From Actinokineospora spheciospongiae (lineage in GTDB: Bacteria; Actinomycetota; Actinomycetes; Mycobacteriales; Pseudonocardiaceae), in the NCBI RefSeq assembly GCF_000564855.1, contig NZ_AYXG01000004.1:62001-126000 (forward strand): 64,000 nucleotides of DNA. Direction: 5' to 3'. The notes beneath the pieces are model-generated. The model saw nothing but the letters and a program-made list of their open reading frames with translations, had not been told where the DNA came from and ran no database searches. Below are positions 7,683 through 14,313 of the stretch, one piece after another. The position numbers and the translations under genes are program-made. Numbering within the stretch: position 1 is the first letter of the stretch; every line of letters starts with the position of its first letter.

Positions 7683-8626
7683 GCCGCACGCTTCCCGGAG
7701 CCGGGTACCGGTTCACCGGAGCGGCACGACCACGGCGAGCAGCCGTCCGGGTCGCCGTCCTCCTCGGTGTCCGCGCCAAGTGCCGCTTCGGCGGTGATCA
7801 GCCGCAGGTGCTTCTTGGTTCTCGTGGGCGCGTCGAGGTCGACCTGGTCGAGTGGGACGCAGGAGCGGTGCAGGAAGTACTGCCCGCGCAACTGCTGTCC
7901 CTGGGTGGTGGCGCGCGGGTAGCCGTGGCGGATGGCCCGGTCGAACTCGATCGCTTCGGCCCACCCGAGTGGGTCGTGGTCGCGGATCCACCGCCACCCG
8001 GCGTTGCCGTGGAACGGACACCCCACGCAAGCTGACTTCACCGTCGCGCCGAATCCGCGTTCAGTGAGGTAGTCCACGCACCGGGTGCGGTCGAAGCCGA
8101 GGTCGATCAGGGGGAAGGTGTTGCGCAGGAACCGCAGACCGGAGTCCTTGGCGCGGGTGAACTCGTCGGTGCTGATGCCGATGGCCTGCTCGGCGTACAC
8201 CCCGCGCGGCACCCGCCGCGGGTGCGGATACCCCAGCAGCTCCCGGGCGGCCTTCTTCAACGGGACGAGCTTGTACTCCTTGGTGCATTGGCGGCGGGCG
8301 AGCCCGCGTGACCCGTCGGGGTTGAGGGTGTGCAGCGGCATGGACACGAACCGGTGGCGGGGGTCGAGGGCGTCGGCGCGGATGTCCCCGGCGGAGACCT
8401 GCCGCACCGGGATGCCTCGCTTGCCAGCGTGGATGGCCAGGCGCCGGAGGTTGGCGTAGACCGCGCGGGGTTCCCAGCCGGTGTCGGCGAACAGGGCCAC
8501 GTCGAACGGGGGGATCTCGCCTTCACAGGCCAGCAGCAGGACCGTGGTGCTCTGCACTCCGGCACCCAGGGACAGCAGCCGCAGCGCGGGCCCGGTGTCG
8601 GGCGCGGTCGAAGTTGGTGTGCTCAT
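7679..8626 (-). CDS. PP-loop ATPase, phage-type PAPS-reductase-like protein
   Basis: The 315-residue protein starts at ATG 8626, overlapping the C5 methyltransferase stop (ATGA); longer frames upstream are shadows. The N-terminus LRLLSLGAGVQSTT is an S-x-G-x-x-S PP-loop that binds ATP, followed by FDVALFADTGWEP. Later come ARRQCTKEYK with a Cys, and SACVGCPFHGNAGW with a Cys pair. This is the phosphoadenosine-phosphosulfate-reductase-like family common in phages and islands, where its chemistry is unknown; related PP-loop enzymes adenylate bases or transfer sulfur. Its place between a deazaguanine transporter and a DNA methyltransferase suggests a step that decorates the base, but this is inference. 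Confidence 0.8.
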   Translation of the reverse strand: MSTPTSTAPDTGPALRLLSLGAGVQSTTVLLLACEGEIPPFDVALFADTGWEPRAVYANLRRLAIHAGKRGIPVRQVSAGDIRADALDPRHRFVSMPLHTLNPDGSRGLARRQCTKEYKLVPLKKAARELLGYPHPRRVPRGVYAEQAIGISTDEFTRAKDSGLRFLRNTFPLIDLGFDRTRCVDYLTERGFGATVKSACVGCPFHGNAGWRWIRDHDPLGWAEAIEFDRAIRHGYPRATTQGQQLRGQYFLHRSCVPLDQVDLDAPTRTKKHLRLITAEAALGADTEEDGDPDGCSPWSCRSGEPVPGSGKRAA

Positions 8627-9951
8627 GCCGCTGCCCTTTCCTGCCCGGTGCGGGGCTGGTGGTCGGTGTGGATGAGTGCGTCGAGGTCGGTCAGCAGCAG
8701 CGACACCGCGTGGGCCGCTTGCTGGGGGAGAACGCCGTTGCCCAACGCCCGCAGTTGCGCGGTGCGGGGCAGGGGGAGGTCGGTGACCCACCCGCTCGGT
8801 AGGCCCATGAGGTGCTCGACGAAGGCGGGGGCGAGCACGGGGCGACCGTGGTTACCGGGCTGGGTCGGGTACGGCGCCGGGCGCCCGAGCACCGCCTCCC
8901 AGCGGCGGACCGCGGCCTCATACGGGCCCCAGTTCACCGGCCCCGCGGGCGGCGGGCCGACCGGCTCGACGACCGGTCCGGGAACCGCTGCGAGGTGGCG
9001 CCGTCCGGCGCGTCCGGTGGTGGGGTGAACAGGCTGATGACCGCGGAGGGCAGCATCAGGTCGCCCTTGGACCCTCGCTGCGCCGGGCAGCCCTTCGTGC
9101 CGTCGGTGGCCCGCGGTGTCGGCAGCAGTCGCACCGTGTCCGGCAGTGACGACCCACCGGCCTGGGTTCGGTGCGTGCAGTTCTTCGCGTCGGAGGCTGT
9201 CGGCGTCGGCAGCAGCCGGAGCCGGTCGGGCAGCGGCGGGCCGCTGCTCGGCTCGGCGGCGCAGACACTGTTCGACGAGTCGTCGGGTGCGGTCCTCGAT
9301 GACGCTGTTCCCGTGTCCTCGACCTGTGTGGGGTGGGCGCGGCCAGGCGAGGAGGAACACGCGTTCGCGGCGGTGGGCGGCGCCGATGTCGGCGGCGCGG
9401 ACGCTACGCCATGCCGCGTCATACCCCGCTTCGGCCAGGTCGCCGAGTACACGGTGCAACCCGCCGTTGCGCCAGCGGAGGGCGGCGACGTTCTCCACGA
9501 CGACGAGTGCGGGTCGTAGAAGGCGAAGGCCCGCCACGATGTCGGACCACAACCCACTGCGGGCCCCTTTCTCGATGCCCGCCCGGGTGCCCGCGGCGGA
9601 GATGTCCTGACACGGGAACCCGGCGACGAGCACATCGACCGGGGTCAGGCTCGCCCAGTCGATGTGCCGCAGGTCCCCGAGGTTGGGGACGGCGGGCATC
9701 CGGGCGGTGAGGATGGTGGTGATGTGCGGGTCGGGGTCGGCGCACCAGGCGACGCGGCCCTCGCCGAGCGCGGCGAGCACACCGAGGTCGAGGCCACCGT
9801 GCCCGGTGCACAGCGACCCGACAATCGGCTCCCGGCTGTCGGTGAACGGCGACGCTGGTGCCGTGGCCGGCCCCGCCCCCGCCGCCGTGGCGGCGGCGGG
9901 GACGCGGGCGCACCCGGACCGGCGCGGTGCGGTGTGCGCTCGGGTGTTCAT
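8623..9951 (-). CDS. C5-cytosine DNA methyltransferase with a frame-shifted target-recognition region
   Basis: The open frame of 442 residues has the C5 methyltransferase motifs: SLCTGHGGLDLG (motif I), GFPCQDIS with catalytic Cys114 (IV), VVENV at 151-155 (VI), RRERVF (VIII), and LRALGNGVLPQQA (X). Between motif VIII and the C-terminus, about 9250 down to 8970, this frame reads low-complexity Arg/Ala/Pro, while the neighbouring frame reads typical actinobacterial methyltransferase sequence (LLPTPTASDAKN, LLPTPRATDGTKG, GDLMLPSAV). One extra base followed by one missing base explains this. All frames stay open, so a full-length protein with a scrambled recognition region is possible; so are two sequencing errors. 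ATG 9951 overlaps the upstream stop. Confidence 0.85.
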   Translation of the reverse strand: MNTRAHTAPRRSGCARVPAAATAAGAGPATAPASPFTDSREPIVGSLCTGHGGLDLGVLAALGEGRVAWCADPDPHITTILTARMPAVPNLGDLRHIDWASLTPVDVLVAGFPCQDISAAGTRAGIEKGARSGLWSDIVAGLRLLRPALVVVENVAALRWRNGGLHRVLGDLAEAGYDAAWRSVRAADIGAAHRRERVFLLAWPRPPHTGRGHGNSVIEDRTRRLVEQCLRRRAEQRPAAARPAPAAADADSLRREELHAPNPGRWVVTAGHGATAADTAGHRRHEGLPGAARVQGRPDAALRGHQPVHPTTGRAGRRHLAAVPGPVVEPVGPPPAGPVNWGPYEAAVRRWEAVLGRPAPYPTQPGNHGRPVLAPAFVEHLMGLPSGWVTDLPLPRTAQLRALGNGVLPQQAAHAVSLLLTDLDALIHTDHQPRTGQERAAA

Positions 9952-11132
9952 GCCGCCCGACTCTCCGGCGCACTCGGCCTGCCGCTGGGGTCTGCGGTGT
10001 GTCGCGCTCGGTCGCGGGGGCGGTGCGCCTGCCGGCGGTCGGTCGCGGTGTCCGAGGTGGCGGTGCGGCGCAGAGGGGTGCGGAAGATGAGCACGTCCTC
10101 GTGGGCGATCAGGTGCAGGGGCAGCCCGGCTTCGCGCTGTTTGCGGATGAAGTCGCGTTGGAAGAACGACCCGCGGGCGACGAGGTCGGTGTCCGCGGCG
10201 CGGGCGAGGAGCGCGACGTTGCGTTCGATGGGGATCAGACCGGCGTGCAGGCCGCAGGTGAGGATCTGCGAGGGCAGGTCGATCAGTTCGGCGTGTTCGC
10301 GCCAGGGGCGGATGGTGATGGCGATGTGCCCGCCCGGCCGCAGGTAGCCGGTGAGTCCGGCGAGGATGCGGGTGAACCCGGTCAGCAGTCGGTGGTGGCC
10401 GATGTTGGCGAGGTTGCCGCGGTCGAGGGTGTTGCCGTAGAGGTGGTGGTATTTCTGCACCCCCGCCCCGGGGGCGACCGACACCTGCCCGTGCGTGGAG
10501 GGCCCGTACGGGGGTGAGGTGACCACCAGCGCCGCCTGCCCGTAGTACTCCGCCGGCAGCAACGAGGAGAGCCTGCGGGCGTCCCCGTGGAACACCCGGC
10601 CCTCATGGGTTGCTCCGGTGTCGTGGGCGAGGGCGAGGTTGGCGCGGGCGACGTCGACCCAGTGCGGTTCGTACTCGACCCCGACCGCACGCCGCCCGGC
10701 GTGCAGGGCTTCGACGAGGGTGGTGCCGATCCCGCACATCGGGTCGAGCACCAGGTCCCCGGGGCGGGTGTAGTGGGCGATGGCATGAGCGGCGACGGCC
10801 GGGAGCATCTTGGCCGGGTGCGCGGTCGAGCCGGGCACGTAGCGGCCCTTGCGCTGGGACACCGGGGCACGTTGCGCGGTCGTCCACACCGACACCGCCA
10901 CGTCCCCCACCGAACCCCCCGTCGTGTCCTCGACCGTGCCCGCGGGCAGGACGGCGGTGGTGGTGTCGAGGTGGTCGATGACGGCGCGCGGGATGCGCCG
11001 GGTGGGCCCGTCGACGGGCCCCGGACCGGGGTCGGGCACGGGGGAGAGCGGGGTGCGGTCGTCGGCCACGGGGGTGCCTTCCTGGCGGTGGTGTCCGGGG
11101 TGGGTGGGGCCGGGAACCCGGGCGCGGCTCAT
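9948..11132 (-). CDS. Site-specific DNA methyltransferase, N4-cytosine/N6-adenine type
   Basis: The 394-residue protein has the amino-methyltransferase pair of motifs: the SAM-binding DPMCGIGTTLVEAL and the catalytic TSPPYG, with GVEYEPHW and GRVFHGDARRL between them. The order (SAM site first, SPPY later) and the TSPPY form suit either N4-cytosine or N6-adenine methylation. The C-terminal part includes YLRPGGHIAITIRPWR and a long Arg-rich tail. ATG 11132 overlaps the upstream stop (ATGA); a GTG about 20 codons later with an AGGAAGG ribosome site is an alternative start. No restriction endonuclease is adjacent, so this looks like a solitary modification enzyme. Confidence 0.88.
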   Translation of the reverse strand: MSRARVPGPTHPGHHRQEGTPVADDRTPLSPVPDPGPGPVDGPTRRIPRAVIDHLDTTTAVLPAGTVEDTTGGSVGDVAVSVWTTAQRAPVSQRKGRYVPGSTAHPAKMLPAVAAHAIAHYTRPGDLVLDPMCGIGTTLVEALHAGRRAVGVEYEPHWVDVARANLALAHDTGATHEGRVFHGDARRLSSLLPAEYYGQAALVVTSPPYGPSTHGQVSVAPGAGVQKYHHLYGNTLDRGNLANIGHHRLLTGFTRILAGLTGYLRPGGHIAITIRPWREHAELIDLPSQILTCGLHAGLIPIERNVALLARAADTDLVARGSFFQRDFIRKQREAGLPLHLIAHEDVLIFRTPLRRTATSDTATDRRQAHRPRDRARHTADPSGRPSAPESRAA

Positions 11133-12199
11133 CGGATGACTCCGCTCTCGTCCGCCTGCTCGGCCGGGGCGGGGCGAGGCGGCTCGTGCTCGTGCGGCTG
11201 GGCGAAGACGAGGACGTCGGAGTGGATGCGCTGGTGCGGGGCGGGCAGCCCGCGCACAACCGCCCGGTGCCGGGCCCGGTCCTCGGCCTCGGTGTCGTCG
11301 GGGGCGGTGGGCGGTTCGGTGGTGAACCGGCCGCCGTGGACGGGGGCGTGTAGGGCGACGATGTGCTGCAGGTAGAGCAGGTCGGCGTTCTGCGCCGAGG
11401 CCACCACCGCCCCGGTCGGGTCGATCAGCTCACCCGAGGTCCAGTCACAGTGGGTGAGTACGACGAGGATCCCGCCGACCCGCAGCAGCCGGGCCGCGAC
11501 TGCGGCCAGCAGGTCTGCGGACCGCTCGTCGCCGTCCTCGGAACGCAGACTGGTGATGACCAGGTCCGTGTCCGCCGGTGCGTCCTCACCCGGGTCGAGG
11601 ACACCGTCGTCGACACCCAGGTGCGCCTGCGGGAAGCCTGTGAATGGCGGGTGCTCGCCATCGTCGACGAGGTCGACCCGCGACGACCGCACGCGAGCGC
11701 CGAGGGCGGTCGGATCGACCGCGACGCGCACCACGCGCGCGGTCCGGTCGAGGCTGGCGACGGTGGCGAGCGCGGCGGCGAGTTCGTCGTCCGGACCGGT
11801 CACCGGGGAACGGTCGATCACCCCGCCCGAGTCGACCAGGGCGAGCCGCGGGCGGGCAGGGGAGACCGGCCAGGGCAGGAGCGCGACGCGTGCGCCGGGC
11901 TCGCTGAACGAGCCGACGACCGTGGTGATGATCGGTGTCGGCCACGGGGTGTGCAGGTCGATCGGAACCGGACCGGCGGTCCAGACCGTGGCCGGGGTGG
12001 GCGTCGTGGCCGACCCGCGCGACCGGGAGCCGGTGCCCGCCGGATCGGGCTTGGCCGGGCTGATGCGGGTGGTGGCCGCCGCGGTCGGATAGGGGCGGCG
12101 GTCCCCGCCGCGGCGGGCACCGGATCGGGTGCTCGCCGGGCGGGTGGCATCGCCGCGCCGCTTCGGTCCGCGGGAGGCGGAGTGCTCGGACTGGGGCAT
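11129..12199 (-). CDS. Methyltransferase-fold protein without a visible catalytic motif
   Basis: First gene of the leftward operon. Start is ATG 12199, with AGGA nine bases upstream; the longer open frame to 12394 runs through AT-rich promoter sequence. The 356-residue protein has about 95 disordered, Arg/Pro/Ser-rich residues, then a Rossmann-like stretch (IITTVVGSFSEPGARVALL, VIDRSPVT), and a late ARLLRVGGILVVLTHCDW, DPTGAVVASAQNADLLYLQ and HSDVLVFAQP. These match the C-terminal half of the SPPY methyltransferase family, but no SPPY/DPPY motif is visible. It may be a non-catalytic partner or specificity subunit of the downstream enzyme; this is inference. Confidence 0.65.
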   Translation of the reverse strand: MPQSEHSASRGPKRRGDATRPASTRSGARRGGDRRPYPTAAATTRISPAKPDPAGTGSRSRGSATTPTPATVWTAGPVPIDLHTPWPTPIITTVVGSFSEPGARVALLPWPVSPARPRLALVDSGGVIDRSPVTGPDDELAAALATVASLDRTARVVRVAVDPTALGARVRSSRVDLVDDGEHPPFTGFPQAHLGVDDGVLDPGEDAPADTDLVITSLRSEDGDERSADLLAAVAARLLRVGGILVVLTHCDWTSGELIDPTGAVVASAQNADLLYLQHIVALHAPVHGGRFTTEPPTAPDDTEAEDRARHRAVVRGLPAPHQRIHSDVLVFAQPHEHEPPRPAPAEQADESGVIR

Positions 12200-12757
12200 G
12201 GAATCCTCACAGGAACCCGGTGGGATGCGCCCCGTGACGGGGGCGCTCTCGGACACCCCCCGACTCCGAAAAACGACCCACTTTTCCAGTCCTGTTATCC
12301 AATCTTTATCAACGATTTTCGTGGGCCCGTGATGGGAAAACACCGGGACAAGGCTCGCGCGTCCACTCGCGCGGAACATGGCCCGCACCGACAAGGGGTG
12401 CCCTCACCGAACGGTTCCGACGATGTCCGGCAACAGGGCGGCGAGTGAGGTGCGCCCGGCACCGAACCGCGTCCCGCGGCCACTCGGCCGGCGCCACCAC
12501 ACCGCCACCGGGGCGCCATCGGCACACCGTCACAGCAGGTGAACCACTGTGGCCGTCGCTCAACAGGTGATCTCGGCCGGTCACCGTGGCGGGCATCGCA
12601 CCCGACCGCGAACGATCTCCGTGGCGCCCGGGTTGATCATCCACAGATGTCGGTGGCGCTGGGGAGGCGGCGCGGATGCGGTGTCGTGGCGTTGCGGTGG
12701 AGGTGATCGGTCTTCCTTGTCCAGTCGTTGTTTCCTCTGACCGGACAAGGAGCCGAC
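12200..12757 (+). other. Divergent control region between modification and conjugation operons
   Basis: No gene is supported here. Bases about 12265-12345 form a clear AT-rich island (CCAATCTTTATCAACGATTT at its centre) in otherwise GC-rich DNA, placed where promoters for the leftward modification operon would lie. The right part holds a hairpin at 12715-12750 just before the first conjugation gene. The region is also a candidate for the transfer origin, but no nick-site consensus was recognised. Confidence 0.5.
12715..12750 (+). promoter_or_regulatory. Hairpin overlapping the ribosome site of the conjugation operon
   Basis: CCTTGTCCAGTC (12715-12726) and GACCGGACAAGG (12739-12750) pair over 12 bases with one mismatch around a 12-base loop. 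The Shine-Dalgarno AAGGAG (12747-12752) has four of its bases in the right arm, eight bases before ATG 12758. In RNA this would hide the ribosome site; as DNA it could be an operator. Confidence 0.6.
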
Positions 12758-13813
12758 ATGGCCTCGGATTCCCTTTCCAGTAACACGTCTTTCGATGTCG
12801 ATTCGCTGCCGTTGGATTCCGTGCGGGCGGCGTTCGAGTGGTTGGTCACCGGACCGCGCCCGCTGTCGATCGAGGGCCGTCACTTCCCCGGCCTGCCCCG
12901 GCGGCGGGTGCCCCTCGACGAGCTGCGCGCCCTGCTGCTGAGCGCCGACCTTCCGATGCCGACGGTGGACTCGGTGTGGGTGCACCTGGTCACCCGCTCC
13001 CGCGACGAGGGCGACGCCTGGACCGTGGCCTGCGTCGGGCTCGCGCTGCCCGCCCTGTTCGCCATCGCCGCGGGCCTGTGCGCGCGCTTCGCCGACGACC
13101 ACCGCGACGTCCACGGCGCGATCCTCACCGAGTTCCTGGCCGAGTTGGCGGGCATGGACCTGGGCAAGCCGTGGGTGATGTGGCGGCTGCGCTGCGCGGC
13201 ACTGCGCGCGGGACACCTGTTCATCCGCGATGCACTGGCCCGCCCAGTGCCCTCCGACGAGGACTTCCACGGCCGCAAACCGGCACCGCCGTGGGGGCAC
13301 CCGGACTTCGTCCTCGCCCGCGCCGTCGCCGCCGGTGCGATCACCGGCGAAGAAGCCGAACTGATCGGCTCCACCCGACTCGAAGACCGCACCCTCACCG
13401 CCGCCGCGGCCCAGCGCGGCGTCGGTGTCACCACCCTGCACTGGGCCCGCAGCCACGCCGAGGCACGCCTGCTCGCCTGGCTCACCGAACAGGCACCGCA
13501 CGACGACCCCGCCGACCGCCGCGACCGCGACGTGGAGATCCGCGCGGTGCACTCCACAACCATCACCGCCGCCGCCGACACCCCACCTCGACCCGCCCGG
13601 CTGTCACCCACGGTGAGCAAGGGCGACGGGGAAACGTTGGTCACGGTTCGGCATCGCCACTGGAAAAAGACCCCCGAAAACGGAGTCGAGGATCGCGAGG
13701 CAACGGCACCGACCCCTACGCCGACCCCCGCGTCCACCACCTCGCCCGACCATCCCACCGGGACATCCCGGCGGCCGTCGAGCACGACCGCGGAGGTGCC
13801 CCGATGCGCCTGA
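12758..13813 (+). CDS. Sigma-factor-like helical protein, first gene of the conjugation operon
   Basis: The 351-residue protein starts at ATG 12758 behind AAGGAG. It begins with a hydrophilic stretch, then GRHFPGLPRRRVPLDEL. The middle helical part (EFLAELAGMDLGKP, then LRCAALRAGHLFI) recalls sigma region 2, and TAAAAQRGVGVTTLHWARS recalls a region 4 HTH. The C-terminal 90 residues are Pro/Thr-rich and probably disordered. I do not know a characterised member; DNA binding and control of the transfer genes are inferred from the HTH-like part and the position at the head of the operon. The last 10 bases overlap the pilin-like gene. Confidence 0.6.
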   Translation: MASDSLSSNTSFDVDSLPLDSVRAAFEWLVTGPRPLSIEGRHFPGLPRRRVPLDELRALLLSADLPMPTVDSVWVHLVTRSRDEGDAWTVACVGLALPALFAIAAGLCARFADDHRDVHGAILTEFLAELAGMDLGKPWVMWRLRCAALRAGHLFIRDALARPVPSDEDFHGRKPAPPWGHPDFVLARAVAAGAITGEEAELIGSTRLEDRTLTAAAAQRGVGVTTLHWARSHAEARLLAWLTEQAPHDDPADRRDRDVEIRAVHSTTITAAADTPPRPARLSPTVSKGDGETLVTVRHRHWKKTPENGVEDREATAPTPTPTPASTTSPDHPTGTSRRPSSTTAEVPRCA

Positions 13814-14310
13814 CCCACTCACCCACCCACCACCGGCCCGACCGCCGCGCCCACAGCCACCTGCTTCACCGCGGGCACGCCAACGCGTCGCGCACGGCAG
13901 CCCGCCGAACCGACCCCCGCACCGCAGAGCCGAACACCATCCCCGCGACCTCCACCGTCTCGGCGAGCCGCAGCGGCAGCGCCCTGCGCGCGATCGCGGT
14001 GCTCACGGGCGTGGCCGTCCTCGTGCCCGTGCTGTGCGCCTCCACCGCGCACGCCGACACCACGGTCCTCGCGCTCGCCGGCAGCGTGGAGGAAGTCCTC
14101 AACAACATCCGCAACTGGCTCATGGGCATCCTGGCCACCCTCGCCACGGTGTTCCTCACCATCGGCGGCGTGCGCCGGGTCTTCGGCGGCGGAGACCCCG
14201 GCGAACAGGAGAAGTCCAAGGAGGCGTTCAAAGCCGCCGGGATCGGCTACGCCCTGGCCGCCCTGGCGCCGCTGGTCGTCACCGTGCTCAAGGGCATCGT
14301 GGGGGCCTGA
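13804..14310 (+). CDS. VirB2/TrbC-like conjugative pilin
   Basis: The 168-residue protein starts at ATG 13804, with CGGAGG eight bases upstream, overlapping the previous gene. The long N-terminal region is Arg/His/Thr-rich, followed by a signal-like helix VLTGVAVLVPVLCAS ending in the cleavage-type site AHA. The mature part has two membrane helices (LMGILATLATVFLTIGG and IGYALAALAPLVVTVLKGI) separated by a short charged loop with FGGGDPGEQEKSKEA. That layout, and the place directly before a VirB6-like gene, fit a TrbC/VirB2-type pilin or membrane component. The ~70-residue pre-signal extension is unusually long and the start could be further in. Confidence 0.72.
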   Translation: MRLTHSPTHHRPDRRAHSHLLHRGHANASRTAARRTDPRTAEPNTIPATSTVSASRSGSALRAIAVLTGVAVLVPVLCASTAHADTTVLALAGSVEEVLNNIRNWLMGILATLATVFLTIGGVRRVFGGGDPGEQEKSKEAFKAAGIGYALAALAPLVVTVLKGIVGA

Positions 14311-14313
14311 ACG

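Noticed and set aside
7679-8626. DndC-like phosphorothioation gene
   Set aside because: The PP-loop is shared with DndC, but no dndB, dndD, dndE or dndA-like genes are present, and the Cys motifs match the phage PAPS-reductase-like group better.
12581-13552. 323-codon minus-strand frame across the control region and sigma-like gene
   Set aside because: No ribosome site, low complexity, and it would cross the hairpin and promoter region of the conjugation operon.
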